Shown here piece by piece: positions 17,901 to 27,517 of a DNA stretch of 64,000 nucleotides (positions are counted from its first letter, which is position 1; each line of letters opens with the position of its first letter). A program made the translations under genes and the position numbers. Source of the DNA: Aquamicrobium sp. GTDB lineage: Bacteria; Pseudomonadota; Alphaproteobacteria; Rhizobiales; Rhizobiaceae. The stretch lies in assembly GCF_023954335.1 (NCBI RefSeq), contig NZ_JAMLIE010000003.1, positions 377,713 through 441,712 of the forward strand, read 5' to 3'. The notes below the pieces were generated by a model. It saw only the letters and a list, made by a program, of their open reading frames with translations, was not told the origin of the DNA and searched no databases.

Positions 17901-18102
17901 CGACGGGGCGCAGCAGGAGGCGTTCCGAATCCTCCGGCGAGATGCCCTGATAGGTCAGGCTGGCATAGATGATCGGGACGGGAACGTCGGGCTCGGCCTC
18001 CTTCGGGATCGACAGGTACGACATCGCGCCCATGATCATAAGGAAGACGAGCGTGGTGATCGTCAGCCGTGCGTTGTTGATGGCGAGCTTGACGATATCC
18101 AT
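14935..18102 (-). CDS. RND efflux transporter permease
   Basis: A 1055-residue inner-membrane pump of the RND superfamily with the usual duplicated layout: TM1, large periplasmic loop, TM2-7, second loop, TM8-12. The proton-relay aspartate pair is kept in GMLVDDAIIVVEFAERR (about residue 396). It begins MDIVKLAINNARLTITTLVFLMIMGAMSYLSIPKEAEPDVPVP, characteristic of a widespread subgroup distinct from AcrB/MexB. The adaptor gene lies three bases upstream. No outer-membrane channel gene is attached, so a channel encoded elsewhere is probably used. Substrate unknown. Confidence 0.93.
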   Translation of the reverse strand: MDIVKLAINNARLTITTLVFLMIMGAMSYLSIPKEAEPDVPVPIIYASLTYQGISPEDSERLLLRPVETRLKTIKGVKEMRSAAYQGGGYVLLEFDPSTDLKTALDDTRNGVDTARQDLPQGADEPSVHEVNISEFPVLVVTLSGHVPERVLTAAARQLRDRIEEVPGVLEGVLQGARDDLVEVVIDPMKLTSYGLKLDDLLDGMNASNSLVAAGALQGSEGKYAVKVPALIETVEDVANLPILAGRNAIVRAQDLATVRSTHADAETITRLDGKPAIAIEVKKRTGANLVDAVEEVKRIADAFQKTLPEGMTVTYTQDKSVFINQLLGELQNHVLIAVILVFIVILYALSGRSSLLIGLAIPSSFLMGILLLALMGFTINMIVLFSLILAVGMLVDDAIIVVEFAERRMSEGMPREAAFELAAKRMAGPVAAATLTRIAAFSPLLFWPGLVGDFMKYLPITLIVTLAASMLYALVFTPTLGAKFAKAHVHEEGELRDGWYMAVVKQAVRFPKTVLMLALGLLVGVMYAYSHYGKGVEFFPNVEPDYGLLYVHARGNLSLAEMDAATRKAEDRLLGWPGIESVYTRVGQVRGAQDIPEDVVGVIQYEFVDWRERKPAHEILDDLRAVMAGIPGVDVEVRVPDAGPPTGKPVQVRVSAADPQGLDDHARAVAARLGEIPGVIDISDGLPPPGVDWALNIDRTKAAQHGISPIGVGVVVQLVTSGLKLTDYRPAGADDAVDIRLRLPEDRRTLSTLDELRIETPLGSVPISNFVTRKPEPRTGILNRIDGERTVVVQANVASGFQVSAVQAQVQEAVGGMDLGSATWKLAGSSQESDDASAFLANAFGAAIFLIFIVLLAQFNKFTSVFLVLMTVVMSTIGVFLGLLLTGQAFGIIMSGIGVIALAGVVVNNNIVLIDTYDRLRHEGWNKLDAVLQTCRERARPVVLTAAAAILGVLPIALGLGLELFHHETTINAPSTQWWISLSSAIVYGLAFATVLTLIVTPSALMVFTRDNRPAGEKRRGLLARLFGRGSGVEDAEPEAVAAKDDMPLPKAAE

Positions 18103-18105
18103 GGC

Positions 18106-19245
18106 CTAGTTCGTCCCGCCTGCCGCTTCCCCGACCAGCTTGTCGACCGTCTCGGGGTCGGCCGCGACCGGGTTGACGGTGTCGCCGTCCGAGATCAGCT
18201 CCTGGCCGGCGACGATGATGCGCACGTCGGCCGGGATGCCGCCGAGCACCAGCCCGCCCTGCATGTCGTCGACGAGGTCGATGGGGTAGAACACCACCTT
18301 ATTCTCGGCGTCGACGGCGCGGATGCCGAGATCGCCGTCATTGCTCAGCGTCACCACCGAACGCGGCAGCACCGTCGCCTCCACCGGCTCGGCGAGCAGC
18401 GTCACCTCGGCCGTCATGCCCGACGGGATGCGCCCGTCGGCGTTGGGCACTGCGACCTCGACGCGGAAGGTGCGCGTCGCCGGCGTCGCGTCGCGGCTGA
18501 TGTAGCGGATGGTGCCTTCGGCCTCCTCGCCGCTGACGAGGCGCACGCGCGCCTTGTCGCCCGGCTTGACGTGGCCAAGGTCGCGCTCGGAGACCTCGCC
18601 GCGGGCGAGGATCGGATCGAGCGACAGGATGGTGGCGACGGGCGCGCCCGTGCTGAGCGAGCCGCCGAGCTCGGCGTCGACCTTGTCGATCGTGCCGTCG
18701 AAGGGCGCGCGCACGATGTTGCGGTCGAGGTCGGCCACGGCGGCGTCGAACTGGGCGCGGGCGGCGGCGAGCGCCGACAGCACGCCGTCGAGCTGGAGCT
18801 TGGGCAGGCTGCCGCGCTCGGCGAGCCGGCGGGCGGCCGTCGCCTCGGCCTCGCGCTGGGCCAGCAGCGTGCGCGCGGTCTCCACCGCCGCCTCCTTGCC
18901 CTCGTCCTGCAGCTTGGCGATCAGGTCGCCGCGCTTGACCGCATCGCCCTGCTCGAACGGCAGCTCCTCGACGACGCCGGCCGCGCGCGTCGCCAGCACG
19001 GCGCGCTTGTCGGCGTCAGTCGAGCCGGAAAGCCGGATCGCCCGCGAATGCCGGATGCGCGGCGGGTTGACCACGCCGACGGTGCGCAGCGGCGCTGCCG
19101 GCTGCTCGGCCCGATCGGCCGGCTGCTGCGGCGCGGCCTCGTCGGCGGCGCTGCCGACCGAGGAGAACTCGCCCGTCGCGACCCACGCGCCGGTGGCGAT
19201 CAGAACGGCGATCGCCGCAACCTTGTGAAGCTTGATCTTCGGCAT
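18106..19245 (-). CDS. RND efflux periplasmic adaptor (membrane fusion protein)
   Basis: A 379-residue adaptor. An N-terminal membrane anchor (VAAIAVLIATGAWVATG) is followed by a lipoyl/barrel-sandwich half (RAAGVVEELPFEQGDAVKRGDLIAKLQDEG), an alpha-helical hairpin (VETARTLLAQREAEATAARRLAERGSLPKLQLDGVLSALAAARAQF), the second lipoyl half (IVRAPFDGTIDKV) and beta-barrel domains. It links the permease to an outer-membrane channel. The ATG at 19245 was preferred to a TTG 14 codons upstream. The three-base gap to the permease shows a two-gene operon. No local regulator gene is seen. Confidence 0.9.
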   Translation of the reverse strand: MPKIKLHKVAAIAVLIATGAWVATGEFSSVGSAADEAAPQQPADRAEQPAAPLRTVGVVNPPRIRHSRAIRLSGSTDADKRAVLATRAAGVVEELPFEQGDAVKRGDLIAKLQDEGKEAAVETARTLLAQREAEATAARRLAERGSLPKLQLDGVLSALAAARAQFDAAVADLDRNIVRAPFDGTIDKVDAELGGSLSTGAPVATILSLDPILARGEVSERDLGHVKPGDKARVRLVSGEEAEGTIRYISRDATPATRTFRVEVAVPNADGRIPSGMTAEVTLLAEPVEATVLPRSVVTLSNDGDLGIRAVDAENKVVFYPIDLVDDMQGGLVLGGIPADVRIIVAGQELISDGDTVNPVAADPETVDKLVGEAAGGTN

Positions 19246-19436
19246 GTTCGATATCCAGTGAGCCGCCCATGCCGAAAGCTCCGGCAAACACGGACGATAT
19301 GGGAACGCGGCGCGTTCTGTTCAATCCGCCGTTCACCCGCCCGCCATTCGCCCGCAGGGTGAGGGTGGCTCCTCCTACATCACTTTTGCGGCGCGATATA
19401 GGCGGAAAAGCCGGCCCCGCCGTCCGGCCGCGCGCT

Positions 19437-20567
19437 CTATCCTCGCGGGCGAGGCCGCGCGGCGAGGAACTCGCGCACCCGCCGCCCCGGCTTTTTCCGC
19501 GCCTCGGCGGCAAGGCCCGGCGCGAGCTCGTGCGAGATGTCGAGCGTGGCATGGCTGCCGACCGCCTCGAAATGCTCGGCCAGCCAGTCCTCGGCCGCCG
19601 AGCGGCCGAGGTCGCGCAGATATTCGAGGAACGCCCATTCGGCATTGACCTTGGAGGAGGCGGAAAGGTCCTCCAGCGCCTCGTCGGCGTCGATGCGGTG
19701 CATGCGGATGTTGCGGTAATGCGCGGCATCGATGCGACCGCTGGCGATCAGCTCGTTGACGAAGGCGATGGCGCGGAACTCGCGCATCAGCCCGGCATTG
19801 AAGGTGATCTCGTCGATGCGGTTCTGGATCTCGCGCGCCGAGCGCGGCGCGCCCTCGCGCAGCACCGGGTTGATCTGGACGAGCAGCACGTCCTCGACCG
19901 GCGTGGCGTAGAAGAACGGATAGAGCGCGGGATTGCCGCCATAGCCGCCGTCCCAGTAGGGCGTGCCGTCGATCTCGACCGCGTGGAAGAGCTGCGGCAG
20001 GCATGCCGAGGCCATCACCACGTCCGCCGTGATCTCCTGCGTCTCGAAGACGCGCAGCTGGCCGGTCTCGACATTGGTGGCCGAGACGAACAGCTTCGTC
20101 AAGGTGCAGGCGCGCACCCGCTCGAAGTCGATCTCGGCCTCCACCACCTCGCGCAGCGGATTGTGGTTCAAGGGGTTGGTCGCGTAGGGCGACAGAACCC
20201 GCGACAGGGCATCGAACCACAGATAGCCCGGCGTGTTCTCGACCGACCAGTTGCCCCAGACGACGTCCCACGGCGTGCGCTGCACCGGGCTGAACCGACC
20301 CTTGCGGGCGACGGCGCGCCAGAAGTCGTGAAGTTTTTCGCGCGCCCCGTCGCGCCCGCCGCGCGAAAAGCCGTCGGCCAGCGCCACCGCGTTCATGGCG
20401 CCGGCGCTGGTGCCCGAGATGGCGGCGAAGTCGAGCCGGCCGTCCTCCAGCAGCCGGTCGAGCACGCCCCAGGTGAAGGCGCCGTGCGAGCCGCCGCCCT
20501 GGAGCGCGATGTTGACCGGCTTCGTCGCCGCGGTGTCCGCCCCGTTGCCGTTCTGCGCCCTGGCCAT
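19437..20567 (-). CDS. Patatin-like phospholipase/hydrolase
   Basis: A 376-residue patatin-fold hydrolase. The oxyanion loop is GGGSHG (24-29), the nucleophile serine is in GTSAG (S54), and the dyad aspartate is in DGGYGG. No signal peptide is present, so the protein is cytoplasmic or membrane-associated from inside. It follows the D-3-hydroxybutyrate dehydrogenase gene by six bases. This pairing recurs in alphaproteobacteria and suggests a role linked to PHB or lipid turnover, for example as an intracellular depolymerase-like esterase, but that is inference from context only. Confidence 0.88.
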   Translation of the reverse strand: MARAQNGNGADTAATKPVNIALQGGGSHGAFTWGVLDRLLEDGRLDFAAISGTSAGAMNAVALADGFSRGGRDGAREKLHDFWRAVARKGRFSPVQRTPWDVVWGNWSVENTPGYLWFDALSRVLSPYATNPLNHNPLREVVEAEIDFERVRACTLTKLFVSATNVETGQLRVFETQEITADVVMASACLPQLFHAVEIDGTPYWDGGYGGNPALYPFFYATPVEDVLLVQINPVLREGAPRSAREIQNRIDEITFNAGLMREFRAIAFVNELIASGRIDAAHYRNIRMHRIDADEALEDLSASSKVNAEWAFLEYLRDLGRSAAEDWLAEHFEAVGSHATLDISHELAPGLAAEARKKPGRRVREFLAARPRPRG

Positions 20568-20573
20568 CGAGGT

Positions 20574-21356
20574 CTACTGCGCGGTCCAGCCGCCGTCGAC
20601 CGAAAGCGTCGTCCCGGTGATCTGGGCGGCATCCTTCGAGGCGAGGAAGGCAGTCGCGGCCGCGATCTCCTCGACGGTGGCGAACTGCTTGGAGGGCTGC
20701 TTCTCGAGGATGATCTCGCGGATGACCGTCTCGCGGTCGAGGCCGGTTTCCTTCGCCCGGTCGGCGATCTGCGTCTCGACCAGCGGCGTCAGCACGAAGC
20801 CGGGGCACACCGCGTTGCAGGTCACGCCCTTGCCGGCGAGCTCGAGCGCCACGGTCTTGGTCAGGCCGACGACGCCGTGCTTGGCCGAGACATAGGCCGC
20901 CTTGTACGGCGAGGCGCGCAGGCCGTGCGCCGAGGCGATGTTGACGATGCGCCCGTAGCCCGCCGCCTTCATGTGCGGCACCGCCGCCGCGATGGTGTGG
21001 AAGGCCGACGACAGGTTGATGGCGATGATCGCGTTCCAGCGCTCGACGGGGAAATCCTCCACCGCCGCGACATGCTGGATGCCGGCATTGTTGACGAGGA
21101 TGTCGAGGCGGCCGAAGCGCACCGCCGCCTGCTCCACGAGGTCGCGGCATTCGTCCGGTTTCGCCATGTCGGCCTTGACGTAGACCGCCTCGACGCCGTG
21201 CCGCGAGGCGATGCCGGCGGCGATGGCATGGTCTTCCGTCTTGTCCGAATAGGAATTGACGACGACGTTCGCCCCCTTTGCGGCCAGCTTCTCCGCGATG
21301 CCGAGCCCGATGCCGGAGGTGGAGCCGGTGACGATGGCGGTCTGTCCTGTCAGCAT
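20574..21356 (-). CDS. bdhA: D-3-hydroxybutyrate dehydrogenase
   Basis: A 260-residue short-chain dehydrogenase that oxidises D-3-hydroxybutyrate to acetoacetate with NAD in the use of stored PHB. The Rossmann motif is TGSTSGIGLGIAE, followed by NNAGIQHVAAVEDFPVERWN, the serine in NIASAHGLRASPYKAAYVSAKHG with YxxxK, and a C terminus of TGTTLSVDGGWTAQ. The combination HVA and W-N-x-I-I-A-INLSSAFH is close to characterised rhizobial BdhA. The start follows GGAGAATTC. It heads a two-gene operon with the patatin gene and has a striking palindrome in its leader. Confidence 0.93.
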   Translation of the reverse strand: MLTGQTAIVTGSTSGIGLGIAEKLAAKGANVVVNSYSDKTEDHAIAAGIASRHGVEAVYVKADMAKPDECRDLVEQAAVRFGRLDILVNNAGIQHVAAVEDFPVERWNAIIAINLSSAFHTIAAAVPHMKAAGYGRIVNIASAHGLRASPYKAAYVSAKHGVVGLTKTVALELAGKGVTCNAVCPGFVLTPLVETQIADRAKETGLDRETVIREIILEKQPSKQFATVEEIAAATAFLASKDAAQITGTTLSVDGGWTAQ

Positions 21357-21385
21357 TTTGTCGAATTCTCCGCTCTGGTTGCCGC

Positions 21386-21416
21386 GGCATTTATATTGCG
21401 ATGCAACATAAATGCC
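21386..21416. promoter_or_regulatory. 14-bp-arm palindrome upstream of bdhA
   Basis: Arms 21386-21399 and 21403-21416 pair with a single mismatch around the triplet GAT. The centre reads TTGC-GAT-GCAA, which fits the TGC-N3-GCA core reported for PhaR-type PHB repressors. It is 30 bases before the bdhA start, so it could be an operator over the promoter or leader. The region is much more AT-rich than its surroundings. Confidence 0.6.
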
Positions 21417-21519
21417 AATCGGGGGTGGTAGTTCCACCATGCCGGCGCGATGCGCCTCCTTCACCCGTCTTTGTCATGCCCCATTTGCCCGATTGTGCTA
21501 GAAGGGCGAAAAGCGGTAG

Positions 21520-22809
21520 ATGACCGCATCACACGCAGGCACGACCTTGACCCCGGACCAGCCCTTTCTAGACCGCCCGCTTTCCCGCCACCGCACGGTT
21601 GGCGTGTGCGTGGGCGGCGTCATGGTCGGCGGCGACGCGCCCGTCGTCGTCCAGTCGATGACCAACACCGACACGGCGGATGTCGACGCCACCGTGGCGC
21701 AGGTCGCCGCGCTCCACCGCGCCGGCTCCGAGATCGTGCGCGTCACCGTCGACCGCGACGAATCAGCCGCCGCCGTGCCCCGCGTCCACGAGCGGCTGCT
21801 CAGGCTCGGCATCGACGTGCCGCTGGTCGGCGACTTCCACTATATCGGCCACAAGCTGCTCGCCGACCATCCGGCCTGCGCCGAGGCGCTGGCGAAGTAC
21901 CGCATCAACCCCGGCAATGTCGGCTTCAAGGAGAAGAAGGACCTCCAGTTCGGCGCCATCGTCGAGACGGCGATCCGCTACGGCAAGCCGGTGCGCATCG
22001 GCGTCAACTGGGGCTCGCTCGACCAGGAGCTGCTGACGCGGCTGATGGACGAGAACCAGTCCGCCGGCTCGCCGCTGACCGCGCGCGAGGTGACGCGCGA
22101 GGCCATCGTCCAGTCGGCGCTGATCTCGGCCGCCATGGCCGAGGAGATCGGCCTGCCGCGCGACAAGATCATCCTTTCGGCCAAGGTCAGCCAGGTCCAG
22201 GACCTGATCGCCGTCTATATCGAGCTGGCCAAGCGCTCCGACCATGCGCTGCATCTCGGCCTCACCGAGGCCGGCATGGGCTCGAAGGGCATCGTCGCCT
22301 CGTCGGCGGCGATGGGCATCCTGCTCCAGCAGGGCATCGGCGACACGATCCGCATCTCGCTGACCCCGGAGCCCGGCGGCGACCGCACCCGCGAGGTGCA
22401 GGTGGCGCAGGAGCTGCTCCAGACCATGGGCTTCCGCCAGTTCCTGCCGGTGGTGGCGGCCTGCCCCGGCTGCGGCCGCACCACCTCGACCGTGTTCCAG
22501 GAGCTCGCCGCCAACATCGAGGAAGACCTTCGCCGCAACATGCCGGTGTGGCGCGAGAAATATCCCGGCGTCGAGGAGCTGAAGGTCGCGGTGATGGGCT
22601 GCATCGTCAACGGGCCGGGCGAATCCAAGCACGCCGACATCGGCATCTCGCTGCCCGGCACCGGCGAGACGCCGGCCGCCCCGGTGTTCATCGACGGCCG
22701 CAAGGCCGCGACCCTGCGCGGCCTCGACATCGCCGGCGAGTTCCAGGTGATGCTCGCCGACTATATCGAGCGCCGCTTCGGCGCCGGCGCCAAGCAGGCG
22801 GCCGAGTAA
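21520..22809 (+). CDS. ispG: 4-hydroxy-3-methylbut-2-enyl diphosphate synthase
   Basis: A 429-residue [4Fe-4S] enzyme of the non-mevalonate (MEP) isoprenoid pathway, converting the cyclic diphosphate MEcPP to HMBPP. The TIM-barrel half has VVVQSMTNTDTADVDATVAQV and NPGNVGFKEKKDLQF; the C-terminal half carries the cluster cysteines in CPGCGRTTS and GCIVNGPGE, separated by about 40 residues, as in bacterial IspG. It is divergent from bdhA. After the gene lies a 520-base stretch without genes that holds a mosaic repeat and then an AT-rich promoter region. Confidence 0.96.
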   Translation: MTASHAGTTLTPDQPFLDRPLSRHRTVGVCVGGVMVGGDAPVVVQSMTNTDTADVDATVAQVAALHRAGSEIVRVTVDRDESAAAVPRVHERLLRLGIDVPLVGDFHYIGHKLLADHPACAEALAKYRINPGNVGFKEKKDLQFGAIVETAIRYGKPVRIGVNWGSLDQELLTRLMDENQSAGSPLTAREVTREAIVQSALISAAMAEEIGLPRDKIILSAKVSQVQDLIAVYIELAKRSDHALHLGLTEAGMGSKGIVASSAAMGILLQQGIGDTIRISLTPEPGGDRTREVQVAQELLQTMGFRQFLPVVAACPGCGRTTSTVFQELAANIEEDLRRNMPVWREKYPGVEELKVAVMGCIVNGPGESKHADIGISLPGTGETPAAPVFIDGRKAATLRGLDIAGEFQVMLADYIERRFGAGAKQAAE

Positions 22810-22885
22810 GGCTACCCGTTCAGCCCTGAACTGATTGAAGGAACGGCGCGCCGGGCCACCCGGTCGCCGCCTTTGTCGGTCGTCT

Positions 22886-23146
22886 GCGTATCGCGTCCTG
22901 TCCGCTCCGGCGGAGCGTGATCTTCGAGCGCCCGCGCCGCCCCTCATCCGCCCTTCGGGCACCTTCTCCCCGTGAACGGGGAGAAGGATTGCCGGCCGCA
23001 ATCCTCGCAGTTTCTCCTGCCACGCATGCTATTGGCGAAAGCAAGAACGGCAGCTCTCTTCTCCCCGTTCACGGGGAGAAGGTGGCGGCAGCCGGATGAG
23101 GGGCAGCGCCAGGCGGTGCCGATGATGCACATAAGGCGCGCACGCG
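22886..23146. repeat. RIME-like mosaic repeat, copy 2, with both end modules
   Basis: The core 22934-23109 repeats the layout of copy 1: outer GCGCCGCCCCTCATCCGCCC and GGATGAGGGGCAGCGC ends and two CCCCGTGAACGGGG-type hairpins. On the left is a module beginning GCGTATCGCGTCCTGTCCGC and containing GATCTTCG (22886-22932); on the right is one beginning GCCGATGATGCACATAAGG (about 23118-23146). The same two modules flank the core of copy 3 and are joined directly in the short element at 37183. Confidence 0.8.
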
Positions 23147-23255
23147 ATAGCTGATCGCGGCAATCCCTTTTTTCCAATTCTCCGCCCCCGAGAACGCGCC
23201 GGATCGCAGCGCACGCGACCGCGCCGCGCCAACGGCCGGCATTTGCGGCCGCGCG

Positions 23256-23270
23256 TTAACCTATTCTTAA
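23256..23270 (+). promoter_or_regulatory. CtrA-type box TTAA-N7-TTAA before the acyltransferase gene
   Basis: TTAA at 23256-23259 and TTAA at 23267-23270 are separated by exactly seven bases, the full CtrA spacing. The site lies 64 bases before the start codon at 23334. In this GC-rich DNA such a match is not expected often. A 10-bp palindrome TCTCGCGAGA follows at 23281-23290. Confidence 0.5.
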
Positions 23271-23333
23271 GGAACCGTTATCTCGCGAGAAAAAGCACAG
23301 ATATAAATTTTATGAGTACGAGAGGGATAAATT

Positions 23334-24341
23334 TTGATTAAAATTAAATCCATCCAGTTCATCCGCGCGGTCGCCGCACTCGCTGTTCTTGCCTTTCACA
23401 TCGTCGGCGCGCCGTTCGTCGTCGGCGCGGCCGGCGTTGATCTTTTCTTTGTCATATCCGGCTTTATCATGGGGACGTTCGGCAACGACGTGCCGCCGCA
23501 GCGTTTCCTCTATCACCGTATCGTGCGCATCGTGCCGCTCTATTGGGCCGTCACGTTGCTGATGTGCGTCGGGGCGATGGCGGGCGTGTTCTCGTCCTTC
23601 AGCTTCACGCCCGAGCAATTGTGGATGTCGCTGCTGTTCATCCCCTATTTCAACGAGGCGGGCGAGGTCGCGCCGCTCGTCGTCGTCGGCTGGACGCTGA
23701 ACATGGAGATGTTCTTCTACGCCGTCTTCGCCCTCGGGCTGGCGCTGCGCGCGCCCGTCGCCGTCACCGCGGTCGTCCTCGGCGCGATGACGCTCGCCGG
23801 CCTCGTCCTCGACCTGCGCACACCGGTCGCGCAGAGTTGGATGTCGCCGCTGCTGCTCGAGTTCCTCGCCGGCCTCCTCCTTGCGCGGATGGTGCTGCCG
23901 CGCCGTGAATACGCCGTGCCCCTCATCGTCCTCTCCCTCACCGGCTTCGCGCTCGCGGCTGCCGGCGGCGGCGATCCCGCCGGCCTGTGGCGGGTGCTGA
24001 TATGGGGCGTCCCGTCCTTCCTGGTCGTCGCAGGGTGCCTCACCCTCGAGAAGGCCGGCGCGTGGCCGCAGCGGCTGCTGGCGCCGGTCGAGAAGATCGG
24101 CGACGCCTCATACGCGCTCTATCTGCTGCACGGCCTCGTCATCTCGGTGATCTACCGGCTGATCGAGCCCGGGCTCGCCGCCTCGACGGCGATCGTCGTG
24201 CTGTCGCTCGCTGTCGCCTTCGCGGCGCATGTCACGGTCGAGAAGCCGGCGACGCAGTTCCTGCGCCGCTTCGGCGGCCGCGCGGTCCGCTATCCCGCCG
24301 CGCCTGCCCGGGGCATGAACCCGGCCAAGACCAACGGATAG
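23334..24341 (+). CDS. Membrane acyltransferase (acyltransferase 3 family, OafA/ExoZ-like)
   Basis: A 335-residue inner-membrane protein with about ten hydrophobic segments. The N terminus IQFIRAVAALAVLAFHIVG holds the family arginine and histidine (R-A-x-A..FH), then GVDLFFVISGFIMG and FLYHRIVRIVPLYWA, all signatures of the acyltransferase 3 family that O-acetylates or succinylates cell-surface sugars. It uses a TTG start; the GAGAGGG at 23320 has good spacing and no ATG is available in frame. The gene stands alone, with an AT-rich leader. The sugar substrate is unknown. Confidence 0.88.
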   Translation: MIKIKSIQFIRAVAALAVLAFHIVGAPFVVGAAGVDLFFVISGFIMGTFGNDVPPQRFLYHRIVRIVPLYWAVTLLMCVGAMAGVFSSFSFTPEQLWMSLLFIPYFNEAGEVAPLVVVGWTLNMEMFFYAVFALGLALRAPVAVTAVVLGAMTLAGLVLDLRTPVAQSWMSPLLLEFLAGLLLARMVLPRREYAVPLIVLSLTGFALAAAGGGDPAGLWRVLIWGVPSFLVVAGCLTLEKAGAWPQRLLAPVEKIGDASYALYLLHGLVISVIYRLIEPGLAASTAIVVLSLAVAFAAHVTVEKPATQFLRRFGGRAVRYPAAPARGMNPAKTNG

Positions 24342-24397
24342 TGCGGCGGGGCGGCATTCGCCGCCGCGCCCGCTGGCCCCAGGGGGTGGGGGAGGCC

Positions 24398-26926
<2,529 letters not shown>

Positions 26927-26972
26927 TGCCCCACTCTCACGCAATACTTCGATGAAAAATGAAGCAATCCGA

Positions 26973-26987
26973 TTAAGGCGCTCTTAA
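26973..26987 (-). promoter_or_regulatory. CtrA-type box TTAA-N7-TTAA before the hybrid kinase gene
   Basis: TTAA at 26973-26976 and TTAA at 26984-26987 with a seven-base spacer. It lies 47 bases upstream of the kinase start on the minus strand, a position where CtrA could overlap the promoter. Confidence 0.5.
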
Positions 26988-27033
26988 TGACGTCGGCCGG
27001 ACGATCAAGGCGTCGGTAGCCGGCACCCACGCC

Positions 27034-27152
27034 GAAACGACATGCACGGCGAGGAGCTTGGCGATGGGCCGAGCGAGGGACTGGTGAAACCCGCCTTCAG
27101 ATCCGGCGTGCGGCGAGCCAGCAGGCCGACGCGGAAACGACATGCACGGCGA
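27034..27152. repeat. 19-bp direct repeat, two copies 100 bp apart
   Basis: GAAACGACATGCACGGCGA occurs at 27034-27052 and again at 27134-27152. The second copy is inside the 3' end of the small membrane protein gene, where it encodes AVHVVS on the minus strand; the first lies past its stop codon. The sequence beside the copies does not match, so this looks like a small duplication trace. Confidence 0.7.
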
Positions 27153-27489
27153 CGAGGATCAGGCTGTCGCTCGCGTTCTCATGAACACGGGCGACATGGA
27201 AACCGGCCGCGACCAGCGCCACGCCGAGCGGCAGCCATAGCGGCGCCGCGCCGCGCCGCCATGTGGCAAGGGCCGCCGCCGCACCGACCGCGGCGGCTTG
27301 TATGCCGCCGACGAGATAGGCGATCGGAAATAACAGGATCGATGCGTAGAGCATGGTGAGGCCGAGACCCGGCTGCGAGAACGCCATGGCAATCGTGATC
27401 AGGATGCCGAAGGTGAGCGCACCGAACAGCGGGCCGGCGAAAAGATAGATCAGGAAGACGGCGAGGGCGCGCGACAGGCGCGGCGGCAT
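27097..27489 (-). CDS. Small membrane protein downstream of phaR
   Basis: A 130-residue protein with about four hydrophobic segments (LAVFLIYLFAGPLFGALTFGIL, LTMLYASILLFPIAYLVGGI, WLPLGVALVAAGFHVA, DSLILVAVHVVSASACWLA) and little else. It starts 28 bases after the phaR stop on the same strand and probably shares its transcript. No known family is recognised. The start MPPRLSRAL fits a first membrane helix; the frame stays open upstream inside phaR but that is antisense to its neighbour's reading phase and unlikely to be coding. Confidence 0.65.
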   Translation of the reverse strand: MPPRLSRALAVFLIYLFAGPLFGALTFGILITIAMAFSQPGLGLTMLYASILLFPIAYLVGGIQAAAVGAAAALATWRRGAAPLWLPLGVALVAAGFHVARVHENASDSLILVAVHVVSASACWLAARRI

Positions 27490-27517
27490 GACGGCGCCAA
27501 ACCCGGCCGGCGGGGCT

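Noticed and set aside
15199..19362. Very long open frame on the plus strand opposite the RND genes
   Set aside because: It is antisense to two well-supported genes and has the composition of a GC-rich shadow frame (His/Asp/Arg/Gly-rich, no family). The same holds for long frames opposite nirS, bdhA, the hybrid kinase, tkt, prpE and the helicase.
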